A stretch of 64,000 nt of DNA from JBCBGF01 sp038526915 (GTDB lineage: Bacteria > Pseudomonadota > Alphaproteobacteria > Rhodobacterales > Rhodobacteraceae), in contig JBCBGF010000002.1 of the NCBI GenBank assembly GCA_038526915.1, positions 186,001 to 250,000 on the forward strand, in the 5' to 3' direction. Below are positions 8,917 through 17,651 of this stretch, piece after piece. Every line of letters starts with the position of its first letter. The stretch's first letter is position 1. The notes beneath the pieces are model-generated. The model saw only the letters and a program-made list of their open reading frames with translations. It did no database searches and was not told the DNA's origin. A program made the position numbers and the translations under genes.

Positions 8917-10365
8917 TCAGCCGATCCGGTAATTCGGGCTTTCGCGCGTGATCTGCACATCATGGACATGGCTTTCTTTGAGCCCGGCGCCGGTGATCCG
9001 CACGAATTGGCAGTTGGACCGCATCTCATCCACCGTGGCGCAGCCAGTATAGCCCATCGCGGCCCGCAACCCCCCGACCAGCTGGTGAATGACCGCCGAG
9101 GCCGAGCCTTTGTAGGGCACCTGCCCTTCAATGCCTTCGGGCACCAACTTGTCCGACGCTGCGTCGGACTGGAAATACCGGTCTGCCGATCCGCGGGCCA
9201 TTGCGCCAAGGCTGCCCATGCCGCGGTAGCTTTTGAAGCTGCGGCCCTGGTACAGGATGACTTCGCCGGGGCTCTCATCGGTGCCGGCGATCATGCTGCC
9301 GACCATGGCGCAGGACGCGCCTGCCGCGATGGCCTTGGCGAAGTCACCGGAAAACTTGATGCCGCCATCGGCGATCACTGGGACATCCCCGGCAGCGCTT
9401 GCCGCATCCATGATAGCGGTCAGTTGGGGAACACCAACACCTGCGACCATCCGGGTTGTGCAGATTGAGCCGGGTCCGATCCCGACCTTTACCCCATCGG
9501 CCCCTGCGTCGATCAAGGCGCGGGTTGCTTCCGCCGTGGCCACGTTGCCTGCGATGATCTGAACTTCATTGGACAGGGTCTTTGCGCGTTTCACAGCCTC
9601 GGCCACACCTTCGGAGTGGCCATGGGCCGTATCGATCACCACCACGTCAACGCCCGCGTCCACAAGCGCTTCTGACCGCTCAAACCCGGCATCGCCTACG
9701 GTCGTGGCGGCGGCCACGCGCAGGCGGCCCAGATGATCCTTGCAGGCTTGCGGGTTCAAAACCGCTTGCTCGGTATCTTTGAGCGTCAAAAGCCCGGTCA
9801 GCTTCCCCTGCCCGTCCGTGACCAGCAACTTCTCGATCCGCCGCGCACGCATCAGGCTTTTGGCCTCATCAAGATCAGCAGGCTCGGTCAGGATCGCGAG
9901 ATCCTCGGAGGTCATCATCACGCTGACGGGCGTATTGTCGTCGCTGGCAAAGCGCATGTCGCGGTTGGTGACGATGCCGACGACCCGGCCCTCGTCATCG
10001 ACCACGGGGAAGCCGGTGACCCGGTATCTTTCCTGCAAGGCCTTGGCGTCGGCGAGCGTCTCATCGGGGCGCAGCGTGATCGGGTTGTAAACGATGCCGG
10101 ACTCAAAGCGTTTGACCCGGCGCACCTCGCGGGCCTGCGCCTCGATATCGAGGTTGCGGTGGATCACGCCAACGCCCCCGGCCTGCGCCATGGTGATAGC
10201 CATGCGCGACTCAGTCACCGTGTCCATGGCCGAGCTCAGGAGCGGGATGTTCATCGCGATGGCGCGAGTCAGACGGGTTCTGGTATCCGCGGTCGATGGC
10301 AGCACGCGCGATGCGCCCGGCACCAGAAGGACATCATCAAAGGTAAGTGCCTCGCGAATCTCCAT
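8917..10365 (-). CDS. guaB: Inosine-5'-monophosphate dehydrogenase
   Basis: Oxidises IMP to XMP with NAD+, the committed step of GMP synthesis. 482 residues from ATG 10365, with AGGAGA as ribosome site. A (beta/alpha)8 barrel is interrupted by a CBS pair at about residues 90-205. The active-site loop is GIGPGSICTTRMV (Cys302), the phosphate-binding segment is DGGIKFSGD, and the mobile flap region is YRGMGSLGAM with RYFQ. It stands alone on the minus strand, 85 bases after the aldolase-family gene and 115 bases before the LytR_C-like gene. Confidence 0.97.
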   Translation of the reverse strand: MEIREALTFDDVLLVPGASRVLPSTADTRTRLTRAIAMNIPLLSSAMDTVTESRMAITMAQAGGVGVIHRNLDIEAQAREVRRVKRFESGIVYNPITLRPDETLADAKALQERYRVTGFPVVDDEGRVVGIVTNRDMRFASDDNTPVSVMMTSEDLAILTEPADLDEAKSLMRARRIEKLLVTDGQGKLTGLLTLKDTEQAVLNPQACKDHLGRLRVAAATTVGDAGFERSEALVDAGVDVVVIDTAHGHSEGVAEAVKRAKTLSNEVQIIAGNVATAEATRALIDAGADGVKVGIGPGSICTTRMVAGVGVPQLTAIMDAASAAGDVPVIADGGIKFSGDFAKAIAAGASCAMVGSMIAGTDESPGEVILYQGRSFKSYRGMGSLGAMARGSADRYFQSDAASDKLVPEGIEGQVPYKGSASAVIHQLVGGLRAAMGYTGCATVDEMRSNCQFVRITGAGLKESHVHDVQITRESPNYRIG

Positions 10366-10449
10366 GGCTGTCTCCTGCCCGGTTTGTCGTTTGGCGCGTC
10401 CCTATCGCATGGGCACGGGGCGACCGAAAGCCCTGAAATGTTTGCCGGC

Positions 10450-11232
10450 CTAGGTTCCAAACGCCTGGCTGCGGGCCCCGCGCGCCAGATCGCGCATCGC
10501 TTCGCCCAAAAGAAGTGCATCGCCGCCGACCCCCAGGAACGTCACGCCCTGTCCGACATAGCCTTGGATCGCGTTCCGATCGAATGTAACGATGCCCGCC
10601 GCTTTTCCGGCCGCGGTGATCCGGTCAAGGGCCTGATCAATGGCAGCAACGACATTGGGGGCAGACGGATTTCCTGGATAGCCCATGTCATTGGACAGAT
10701 CCGCAGGCCCCACAAACACGCAATCCACGCCCGGCGTCCGGGCAATCGCATCGATATTCTGCAGCGCGCGCTGCGTTTCCACCTGAACGATCACGCACAT
10801 CTCGTCATTGGCGGTCGTGACATAATCCGACGACGCCCCGTACCCCGTGGCGCGGGCCAACACCGCCCCGCTGCCCCGCGTCCCGTCGGGTGCGTATCGC
10901 GTGGCCGCAACGATCTCAGCCGCTTGTTCAGGCGTGTCGACCATCGGCACAAGGATCGTCTGAACGCCCAGATCCAGCACCCGTTTGATCCACACCGGGT
11001 CGCCATCGGGGATGCGGACAACCGGGGAAGCGCGGCCACCGCTGAGTGCGCGCAACTGATCGAGGATAGCCGCAACGTCATTCGGGCCATGCTCGGCATC
11101 AATCAGAGCCCAATCAAACCCCGCCTCCGCCGCGATTTCGGCCGCCGCCGGGCTGACCAGGGCAAGCCAGATTCCCAATTGCACGTTACCGCCCGCAAGA
11201 GCCGCCTTTAAGGTGTTTTTCGGAGCTGCCAT
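10450..11232 (-). CDS. HpcH/HpaI-family class II aldolase
   Basis: 260-residue TIM-barrel aldolase of the HpcH/HpaI/GarL group, which cleaves 4-hydroxy-2-oxo acids to pyruvate and an aldehyde using a divalent metal. Family motifs are FDWALIDAEHGPND, VRIPDGDP, ILVPMVDTPEQA, VIVQVETQRALQNID (metal-binding Glu) and VDCVFVGPADLSNDMGYPG (metal Asp). It is divergent from a TRAP transporter across 115 bases, which suggests the transporter may import the substrate or a precursor. The exact substrate (oxo-heptenedioate, keto-deoxy-glucarate or other) cannot be told from the sequence. Confidence 0.85.
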   Translation of the reverse strand: MAAPKNTLKAALAGGNVQLGIWLALVSPAAAEIAAEAGFDWALIDAEHGPNDVAAILDQLRALSGGRASPVVRIPDGDPVWIKRVLDLGVQTILVPMVDTPEQAAEIVAATRYAPDGTRGSGAVLARATGYGASSDYVTTANDEMCVIVQVETQRALQNIDAIARTPGVDCVFVGPADLSNDMGYPGNPSAPNVVAAIDQALDRITAAGKAAGIVTFDRNAIQGYVGQGVTFLGVGGDALLLGEAMRDLARGARSQAFGT

Positions 11233-11347
11233 CGTGTTCTTTCACTAGCGCGGCTGGTTTCGCCGCTGCATTTTCCTCTGGAATGCCTTGCCGATAAAGG
11301 TAGGGTGTCGGCAGCAAAACACCAGAGTTTGCGATTGGGAGGAAATG

Positions 11348-12358
11348 ATGAACAATCTTTTGGGCCGCGCCGCGGCGACAGCAATCTGCGTAGCATTTGC
11401 ATCGGAAGCGCTTGCAACCGAATGGAACGTGTCCCTGTGGGGCCAACGCCGCGCGTTTACCGAACATGTTGAAAAGCTCGCTGAACTGGTGAGCGAAAAG
11501 ACCGGTGGCGAGTTCACGCTGAACATCAGCTATGGTGGTCTGTCGAGCAATCGTGAGAACCTCGATGGGATTTCGATCGGTGCGTTCGAGATGGCGCAGT
11601 TCTGCGCAGGCTATCACCGCGACAAGAACCGGGCGATCACCGTGCTGGAACTGCCGTTCCTGGGTGTTGCGAACCTCGAAGAAGAGGTGGCGGTGAGCCA
11701 TGCGGTGTACGACCACCCCGCCGTGGCCGAAGAAATGGCACAGTGGAATGCCAAGCTTCTGATGACCTCGCCCATGCCGCAATACAATATCGTCGGCACC
11801 GGCGATCCGCGCGATGCCGTGGAAGAGTTTTCGGGCATGCGGGTCCGCGCAACGGGCGGCATCGGTCAGGCATTTGAGGCCGTGGGCGCTGTGCCCACCT
11901 CGGTGACGGCGACAGAAGCCTATAACTCGATGGAATCGGGTGTGGTCGACACTGTGGCCTTTGCCCAGCATGCGCACCTGTCGTTTCGCACCATCGATAT
12001 CGCGGATTGGTGGACCGAAAACCTCAACCCCGGCACGGTGAACTGCCCCGTCGTGGTAAACACAGACGCTTATGAAGCTCTGTCGGACGAGCATCGCGCA
12101 GCGCTTGATGAAAGTGTGAGCGAGGCGATTGAGCATTACCTAGCTAACTACGCAGAACTGATCGAGCGTTGGGAAGGCATTCTGTCTGAGAAGAACGTCA
12201 CGAAAGTGACTGTTCCAGATGAAGAAATTGCCAAATTCAAAGAGGTCGCCATGCCGATCCACGAGCAGTGGATTTCGGATATGAGCGCGCAGGGCCTGCC
12301 CGCGCAGGAGCTCTACGACCTGGTGAATACAACGCTTGAAAAGAAGCGCATGAACTAA
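11348..12358 (+). CDS. TRAP transporter substrate-binding protein (DctP family)
   Basis: Periplasmic binding protein that delivers a small organic acid to the DctQM membrane pair. The N-terminus is a Sec signal peptide ending ASEALA before TEWNV. The DctP-fold markers include GMRVRATGG, whose arginine usually bonds the ligand carboxylate, and ATEAYNSMESGVVD. ATG 11348 was chosen because GGGAGG lies 5 bases upstream; an adjacent ATG is at 11345, and the longer frame from 11288 lacks a ribosome site. 336 residues. It is followed by a hairpin and then dctQ and dctM. The ligand is unknown. Confidence 0.88.
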   Translation: MNNLLGRAAATAICVAFASEALATEWNVSLWGQRRAFTEHVEKLAELVSEKTGGEFTLNISYGGLSSNRENLDGISIGAFEMAQFCAGYHRDKNRAITVLELPFLGVANLEEEVAVSHAVYDHPAVAEEMAQWNAKLLMTSPMPQYNIVGTGDPRDAVEEFSGMRVRATGGIGQAFEAVGAVPTSVTATEAYNSMESGVVDTVAFAQHAHLSFRTIDIADWWTENLNPGTVNCPVVVNTDAYEALSDEHRAALDESVSEAIEHYLANYAELIERWEGILSEKNVTKVTVPDEEIAKFKEVAMPIHEQWISDMSAQGLPAQELYDLVNTTLEKKRMN

Positions 12359-12365
12359 GCCAAAC

Positions 12366-12394
12366 CGCCGCCCCGGCTACTTGTCGGGGCGGCG
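12366..12394 (+). terminator. Hairpin between dctP and dctQ (first TRAP operon)
   Basis: A 10-bp stem, CGCCGCCCCG / CGGGGCGGCG, encloses a 9-base loop and starts 7 bases after the dctP stop. No T-run follows. In TRAP operons such a structure would stabilise the upstream message or attenuate read-through, giving more binding protein than membrane subunits. Confidence 0.6.
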
Positions 12395-12409
12395 CTCGTA
12401 ATCCCGCCC

Positions 12410-13039
12410 ATGCCCACCTCCTCCGTTCTCACCGACGACAGCGCGCTTTCGCGGGCAGATCGGTTTTGGCTGCGGATCGAGGGCTTCCTGAACCTGATCT
12501 CGGGCGTTGTGATCTTCGCCTTGGTAATTTTGGCCTGCTACAACGTGGTGGGCCGCAAGCTGTTCAACGCGCCTGTGCCCGGCTATGTCGACTGGACTGA
12601 GCAGTTTATGGCCACATTCGCGTTTCTGGGCCTCGCTTTCTGCCAGCGTGAGGGCGGGCATATCCGGATGGATATCCTTGTGGGCCAGTTGCGTGGGCGC
12701 GTGCTTTGGGCGGCGGAGTGGTTGTCGGTCCTGTTCATGCTGATCTTGACGACCGCCCTGATTTACGGGGCCTGGTTCCATTTCGACCGGTCGTTTGACC
12801 TCGATGCCCCGCTCTGGTCGCGGGACAGTTCGATTGATATCGCCCTGCCCCTGTGGCCTGCCAAGCTGCTGGTGCCGCTGTCATTGGCGATCCTGTGGGT
12901 GCGGCTGTGCCTGCAGCTTTGGGGCTACGGCCGCGCGTTTCGGCAAGGGGGCAGCCATCCGGTCGCTGTGCCTCTGATCGAGGACGCGGCGACGCAGGCA
13001 AACAAGGAAGCAAAGACGGTCGAGGGCCGGGATGGATAG
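12410..13039 (+). CDS. TRAP transporter small permease subunit (DctQ family)
   Basis: 209-residue four-helix membrane protein that scaffolds the large permease. Hydrophobic helices include ISGVVIFALVILACYNVVG and WLSVLFMLILTTALIYG. The conserved DctQ signatures are VDWTEQFMATFAFLGLAFCQREGGHIRMDI (shown in parts: ATFAFLGLAF, REGGHIRMD). It overlaps dctM by 8 bases, so the two are translationally coupled. The start ATG 12410 lacks a clear ribosome site. Confidence 0.88.
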   Translation: MPTSSVLTDDSALSRADRFWLRIEGFLNLISGVVIFALVILACYNVVGRKLFNAPVPGYVDWTEQFMATFAFLGLAFCQREGGHIRMDILVGQLRGRVLWAAEWLSVLFMLILTTALIYGAWFHFDRSFDLDAPLWSRDSSIDIALPLWPAKLLVPLSLAILWVRLCLQLWGYGRAFRQGGSHPVAVPLIEDAATQANKEAKTVEGRDG

Positions 13040-14453
13040 CCTGATCGACATGCGGGCCGTTATGGACGGGGTCGATATCTTCACGCTGTCCCTGTGGTTG
13101 TCAGGCGCGCTGATTGTGCTTGTGGTTATTGGCGTGCGTGTAGCTTTTGCCACCGCCTTCATCGGGTTTCTGGGGCTCTGCCTGTTCTTCATGCAGAAAC
13201 AGGGATTTGATCGCGGTCTGGTCACGGCGATGAAGCTCGCTGGGCAAATTCCGCACTCAAAATCAACGACCTACGCGCTGAGCCTCATCCCGACATTCAT
13301 CCTGATCGGCTACCTTGCCTACTACGCGGGTCTCACCCGCTACCTGTTCGAGGCCGCCAAACGCTGGCTCGGTTGGTTGCCCGGGGGCCTCGGCGTTGCG
13401 ACCGTGTTCGCAACCGCCGGGTTCGCAGCCGTCTCTGGCGCGTCCGTTGCGACTTCCGCCGTCTTCGCCCGTATCGCGATCCCCGAGATGCTGCGTGAAA
13501 ACTACGACAAGCGCTTTGCGGCTGGCGTGGTTGCGGCCGGTGGGACACTCGCGTCACTGATCCCGCCTTCGGCCATCTTGGTGATCTACGCCATCATCGT
13601 CGAACAATCCGTGGGCAAGCTGCTGTTGGCCGGGTTTCTGCCCGGCATGGTTTCGGCCCTGATCTACGGCGGGCTGGTTGTCGGCCTCGCACGGTTGAAC
13701 CCAAGCCTCGGCCCCGCCGTATCGGGCTTTACCTGGCGCGAGCGGTTTGCGTCGCTGCCGGGCACCCTGCCGATCCTGCTCGTCGTGTTCATCATCGTCT
13801 ATTCCATCTACTTCGGCTGGGCCACACCGACCGAGGCCGGGGCGCTTGGGGCGTTCGTCGTGCTGGGGATGGCGGTTTGGCAGGGCATGAAGTGGGGGCA
13901 GCTCAAAAGCGCGCTGATGGAGGCCGCCAAGCTGACCGTCATGATCTTCACCATGATCTGGGGCGTGCTGATCTATGTCCGCTTCCTTGGCTTCGCGCGC
14001 CTGCCAGATGAATTTGCCAATTGGATCAGCGGGCTGGAGTACTCTCCTTATGTGATCCTGCTCTGCATTTTGTTGGTCTATGTGGTTCTCGGCATGTTCA
14101 TGGACGCCATCGGCATGCTGATCCTCACGCTGCCTGTGACCTTCCCGGCAATCATTGCCTTGAACGGTGGAGAAGGCGTCGCGCGGGCCGACAGCGCCTT
14201 TGGCATGACGAGCGAGGAGTGTGCGATCTGGTTCGGGATCATCGTCGTCAAAATGGCCGAGCTCTGTTTGATCACGCCCCCGATCGGTCTGAACTGCTTT
14301 GTGGTGGCGGGCGTGGCGCAGGACTCAAAGATGCCGATCTCGGTGCAGGACGTGTTCCGCGGCGCGTCGCCGTTTTTCGGCGCGGACGTCGCGACCGTCG
14401 CGGTGCTGATCGCGTTTCCGGGGATCGTTCTGTGGCTGCCGAGCCTGCTTTAG
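13032..14453 (+). CDS. TRAP transporter large permease subunit (DctM family)
   Basis: 473-residue permease with about a dozen membrane helices that carries substrate in symport with Na+. Family markers include SLIPTFILIGYLAYYAG, ATAGFAAVSGASVATSAVFARIAIPEM, GTLASLIPPSAILVIYAIIVEQSVGKLLLAG and the C-terminal ELCLITPPIGLNCFVVAG (cited in parts). It is longer than the second DctM in this window. It is convergent with cobS, only 9 bases away, with a small hairpin across the junction. Confidence 0.93.
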   Translation: MDSLIDMRAVMDGVDIFTLSLWLSGALIVLVVIGVRVAFATAFIGFLGLCLFFMQKQGFDRGLVTAMKLAGQIPHSKSTTYALSLIPTFILIGYLAYYAGLTRYLFEAAKRWLGWLPGGLGVATVFATAGFAAVSGASVATSAVFARIAIPEMLRENYDKRFAAGVVAAGGTLASLIPPSAILVIYAIIVEQSVGKLLLAGFLPGMVSALIYGGLVVGLARLNPSLGPAVSGFTWRERFASLPGTLPILLVVFIIVYSIYFGWATPTEAGALGAFVVLGMAVWQGMKWGQLKSALMEAAKLTVMIFTMIWGVLIYVRFLGFARLPDEFANWISGLEYSPYVILLCILLVYVVLGMFMDAIGMLILTLPVTFPAIIALNGGEGVARADSAFGMTSEECAIWFGIIVVKMAELCLITPPIGLNCFVVAGVAQDSKMPISVQDVFRGASPFFGADVATVAVLIAFPGIVLWLPSLL

Positions 14454-14468
14454 CCTGATTGCTCAGGC
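14453..14468. terminator. Small hairpin at the dctM/cobS convergent junction
   Basis: A perfect 6-bp repeat, GCCTGA-ttgc-TCAGGC, includes the last base of the dctM stop and the complete cobS stop. It could act weakly in both directions; there is no strong T-run on either side. Confidence 0.35.
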
Positions 14469-15206
14469 AAATGCTGCGAGGGTTATCCAGATCGCGGTAG
14501 CGGTCAAAAGCTGGGTTGCGCCCAGAACATCGCCGGTTTGACCACCGATCTTCCGCAGGGCAACGACGCCGACAAGTGTGGCGGCAGCGCTGGCCGCGAC
14601 CGCATTTGCGACCCCCGGCAAGCCAAGAAGGGTTACCGCACCCGCGCCAAAGATCAGGGTAACGATGATATGCCACTGCGCGTCTCGTTGTGCAGCGTGG
14701 CCCAAGCCGTCTTTTCTTGCCGGGGGCATTACGATTAGGACAAGCACCATGGCACAGCGTGACAAGACCGCGACGGCGATAAAGGCCTGCAAGGTTGGGC
14801 TGACCATAGCGATGGCCTGGGCCAAGACCGCCAAGACGACGATCAGAGCGATCACACCATAGCTGCCCACTCGGCTGTCGCGCATGATCTCAAGCCGGCG
14901 TTCGGGGGTATGGCCGCCCCAGAACCCGTCGGCCACGTCCGCCAACCCGTCGTGATGCAGCCCACCGGTGATTAGCGCCCCCGTGGCAACGGCCAACCAC
15001 GCAGCGATCTGCGGGCCTAGACCTACCCATGTCGCGCCGCTGAAGGCGAGCCAAGCGGCTATCCCAACCGGAAGTCCGGCTAAGGGATAGGCCCACCTTG
15101 CATCCGCAAGGCTCGGTGCCGGGCTGTCGACCGTGCCCATGGGCAATCGCGTTAGCAGCATGCAGGCGATGCGCACCTCATTGAAGCGGCGGCGCAGGCC
15201 GGTCAT
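14463..15206 (-). CDS. cobS: Adenosylcobinamide-GDP ribazoletransferase
   Basis: Last-step membrane enzyme that joins alpha-ribazole (or its phosphate) to adenosylcobinamide-GDP (enteric name CobS, Pseudomonas denitrificans CobV). 247 residues, several hydrophobic helices. The signature is GGLHHDGLADVADGFWGG near residue 82 with the metal-binding acidic residues, then RDSRVGSYG. Its ATG overlaps the cobT stop (ATGA), and it is the last gene of cobU-cobT-cobS. This is not the cobaltochelatase subunit also called CobS. Confidence 0.95.
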   Translation of the reverse strand: MTGLRRRFNEVRIACMLLTRLPMGTVDSPAPSLADARWAYPLAGLPVGIAAWLAFSGATWVGLGPQIAAWLAVATGALITGGLHHDGLADVADGFWGGHTPERRLEIMRDSRVGSYGVIALIVVLAVLAQAIAMVSPTLQAFIAVAVLSRCAMVLVLIVMPPARKDGLGHAAQRDAQWHIIVTLIFGAGAVTLLGLPGVANAVAASAAATLVGVVALRKIGGQTGDVLGATQLLTATAIWITLAAFA

Positions 15207-16210
15207 CCGCCCGACACACCGGCTTCCGCAAATGTGGCCATGCCGTTGTGACAGGCCACAGCTCCCCGCAAGACCGTCAAAGCCAATGCCCCACCCGTCC
15301 CTTCACCAAGCGCCATGCCAAGGTCCAGAATGGGTGTCTTTTGCATCGCTTCGGTCAAACGCTTGTGCCCCGGCTCCGCGCTCGCATGGCCGATAAGGCA
15401 ATGATCCAGTAAAGTGGTATCTGCCGCGTAGAGTGGGGCCACAGCGGCGGTGCAGATGTATCCATCAAGCATGACGGGCACCCGCGCCTCGCGCGCGGCC
15501 AGCACCGCCCCACAGATCGCTGCCTGTTCGCGTCCGCCAAGGGCAGCAAGGCGTTCCATTGGCGATAGACCTGCGTGCAAGGCCAAACCGCGATCCACGA
15601 CTTCTGCCTTGCGAGCAACGCCTGCCGCATCAGCGCCGGTCCCGCGCCCGACCCATTGCTCCCCCGCGCCACCAAAAGACGCCGCCGCCAGGGCAGCGGC
15701 CACGGTGGAGTTGCCGATCCCCATTTCGCCCAAAACCAGGCAATCGGCCTGCGGATCGACAGCGGATGCGCCGCGGTTCATCGCATCAAGGCAAGCCGCG
15801 GGCGTCATTGCCGGGGCGGTTGTGAAGTCTTCGGTGGGGTGATCGAGGTCGAGAGCGATAACGGACAGCGCTGCCCCAGCCATGCCGCAGAGCTGATTGA
15901 TCGCCGCGCCGCCCGCTTCGAAATTCGCCACCATCTGGATGGTCACATCCTGCGGAAACGGATTGATCCCCTGTGCGCAGACGCCGTGATTGCCAGCAAA
16001 GACCAGAGCCTGCGCCTTGGCGATTTCTGGCTGCGCGCGGCCCTGCCAACCCGCAAGGAACACCGCAAGATCCTCAAGCCGGCCAAGCGACCCCGGCGGC
16101 TTGGTCAACTCACCCTGCCGCGCCCGCGCCGCCGCTGCCGCCTCTTCATCGAAGGCGGGGAGCGTGTCTGCCATTTGGGCAACCGCATTGAGATCTGAGA
16201 ATTCAACCAT
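15203..16210 (-). CDS. cobT: Nicotinate-nucleotide:dimethylbenzimidazole phosphoribosyltransferase
   Basis: Makes alpha-ribazole phosphate, activating the lower ligand of B12 (enteric CobT, P. denitrificans CobU). 335 residues. Family motifs are TKPPGSLGRLEDLA, FAGNHGV, GEMGIGNSTVAAAL, GRGTGAD and LDLGMALGEGTGGALAL, the last with the catalytic-base glutamate. It overlaps cobU by 8 bases and cobS by 4. This is not the chelatase subunit also named CobT. Confidence 0.96.
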   Translation of the reverse strand: MVEFSDLNAVAQMADTLPAFDEEAAAAARARQGELTKPPGSLGRLEDLAVFLAGWQGRAQPEIAKAQALVFAGNHGVCAQGINPFPQDVTIQMVANFEAGGAAINQLCGMAGAALSVIALDLDHPTEDFTTAPAMTPAACLDAMNRGASAVDPQADCLVLGEMGIGNSTVAAALAAASFGGAGEQWVGRGTGADAAGVARKAEVVDRGLALHAGLSPMERLAALGGREQAAICGAVLAAREARVPVMLDGYICTAAVAPLYAADTTLLDHCLIGHASAEPGHKRLTEAMQKTPILDLGMALGEGTGGALALTVLRGAVACHNGMATFAEAGVSGG

Positions 16211-16718
16211 TGGGTTTGATCCTTAGTGGGCAGCCTGCGGCGACGAGGTAGACCTCATCACAGGCGGCTGCGATTGTCTGATTCATTTCCCCTGCCGCAT
16301 CGCGGTAGCGGCGGGCAAGGGCATTCTCGGGCACGATCCCTGCGCCGACTTCATTGGTCACCAGGACAACCGGTGTCTGCATCTCCGCGACGGTCTCGGC
16401 CAAGGCCGCGACACGGGTTTTCCATTCAAGCTCTTTCAGCATCACGTTGGACAGCCACAGTGTCAGACAGTCGACCAACCGGGGGGCGTTCCCTTCTGTG
16501 GCGCGCAAGGCCTCCACCAGATCGATCTCAGCAGTGACGGTGCGCCATTCCGCGCCGCGCCGTGCTTGGTGGCGTGCGATACGATCTGCCATCTCGGCGT
16601 CATGCGCGCCGGCGGTGGCGATGTATATCGCCCGGTCGGACATCGCGAGGACGGTCTGTTCCGCGAAACGGCTTTTGCCGGATCGTGCCCCGCCGGTGAT
16701 CAGGATCGACTTGCCCAT
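16203..16718 (-). CDS. cobU: Adenosylcobinamide kinase / adenosylcobinamide-phosphate guanylyltransferase
   Basis: Bifunctional enzyme that phosphorylates adenosylcobinamide and then transfers GMP. 171 residues from ATG 16718 (MGKSILITGG); the frame reaches back to a TTG at 16736 but the P-loop is normally at the very N-terminus. Motifs: GGARSGKSRFAE (Walker A), HQARRGAEWRTV (active-site His), LVDCLTLWLSN and LVTNEVGAGIVPEN. First gene of cobU-cobT-cobS, with 108 bases to the divergent kinase gene. Confidence 0.95.
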   Translation of the reverse strand: MGKSILITGGARSGKSRFAEQTVLAMSDRAIYIATAGAHDAEMADRIARHQARRGAEWRTVTAEIDLVEALRATEGNAPRLVDCLTLWLSNVMLKELEWKTRVAALAETVAEMQTPVVLVTNEVGAGIVPENALARRYRDAAGEMNQTIAAACDEVYLVAAGCPLRIKPNG

Positions 16719-16826
16719 ACCGAGGGGACAAAGCAAAAAGACCGCCGAAAGGAAAGCGCTTGTGATTGCCCACCGCCAGCCGTTTTGTCGCGCTGCCGAT
16801 GTCCGTTATCAGCGGATGGCCTGGCT

Positions 16827-17651
16827 GTGCTGACGCAAGCACAGACCACTGCCTCTGTGGCAGGGCATTTTGGCGAGTGGATGCAAGGGCGGCATGGGTC
16901 GGATGGCCCGGTGGTTCTGGTCACCCTGCCCTGCCCTTTGTTGTTTGTTCGAGCGGTCTGGGTGCAGGCCGGAGAACTGGAGGTCGACTGGTCCGGCTCT
17001 CCTCTCATCGCGTCTTCGCAAGCGGCACGCCTGGTGGGAGAGCTGGGCTTGCCTAACGGCAAGGTCAGTCTGGAGAGCAACATGGCCCCCGCGCGTGGTA
17101 CCGGGGCGTCAACAGCGGCGCTTGTGGCACTGGCCCAGGCCGCGGGGGCAAGCGATCCAGAGGCGATTGCCCGCGCCTGCATCGCCGTTGAAGGGGCCAG
17201 CGATCCCTTGATGCTACCCCATCCAGATCGCGTCCTCTGGGCCCCGCGACGCGGCCAGGTCCTGCGCGAGCTTCCATCTCCGCCTGCTTTCGATGTGATC
17301 GGTGGCTTCTTCGGCGACGATCAGGTCACCGACCCGGCAGATGACAAGTTTCCCGACATCACGGATCTGATCCCCATTTGGGAGAGTGCTGCCGCGCGGG
17401 GTGATCGATCGGCACTCGCCGACTGCGCCATGGCCTCGGCACAGCGCACCACTGCGCTGCGTGGGCCCGCCAATGATCCGACGCAAGACCTGTGCCAAGC
17501 GCTTGGCGCCCTCGGATGGGTTCGCGCGCATACCGGATCAGCGCGAGCGTTGGTCTTTGCGCCAAACACCGTGCCGGTCGGCGCGGAGGAACGTTTGCGC
17601 GCCTCGGGCTTGCGCGACGTTTTGCGGTTTCGCACGGGGGTTGCCGCGTGA
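16827..17651 (+). CDS. GHMP-family kinase, probable L-threonine kinase (PduX-like)
   Basis: Probably phosphorylates L-threonine to the O-3-phosphate that CobC decarboxylates to aminopropanol phosphate for the B12 nucleotide loop. About 274 residues from GTG 16827 (VLTQAQTTASVAGHFGEW); upstream sequence overlaps cobU antisense and is not family-like. The ATP loop is MAPARGTGASTAALVALA, matching the GHMP P-x-x-x-G-x-G-S-S/T pattern. A C-terminal HTGSARALVFAP segment resembles the family's second glycine-containing motif. The GTGA overlap with cobD and position beside cobD-cobC support the role. Substrate is inferred from family and context. Confidence 0.75.
   Translation: MLTQAQTTASVAGHFGEWMQGRHGSDGPVVLVTLPCPLLFVRAVWVQAGELEVDWSGSPLIASSQAARLVGELGLPNGKVSLESNMAPARGTGASTAALVALAQAAGASDPEAIARACIAVEGASDPLMLPHPDRVLWAPRRGQVLRELPSPPAFDVIGGFFGDDQVTDPADDKFPDITDLIPIWESAAARGDRSALADCAMASAQRTTALRGPANDPTQDLCQALGALGWVRAHTGSARALVFAPNTVPVGAEERLRASGLRDVLRFRTGVAA

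Noticed and set aside
9733..11211. 492-residue open frame on the plus strand
   Set aside because: Antisense across guaB and the aldolase gene, His/Arg-rich and domain-free, crossing a gene boundary.
11186..12136. 316-residue open frame on the minus strand
   Set aside because: Antisense to the first dctP, whose signal peptide, ribosome site and family motifs are clear.
16566..16826. N-terminal extension of the threonine kinase-like gene
   Set aside because: It overlaps the cobU coding region antisense and does not resemble GHMP kinases; the homologous part begins near the GTG at 16827.
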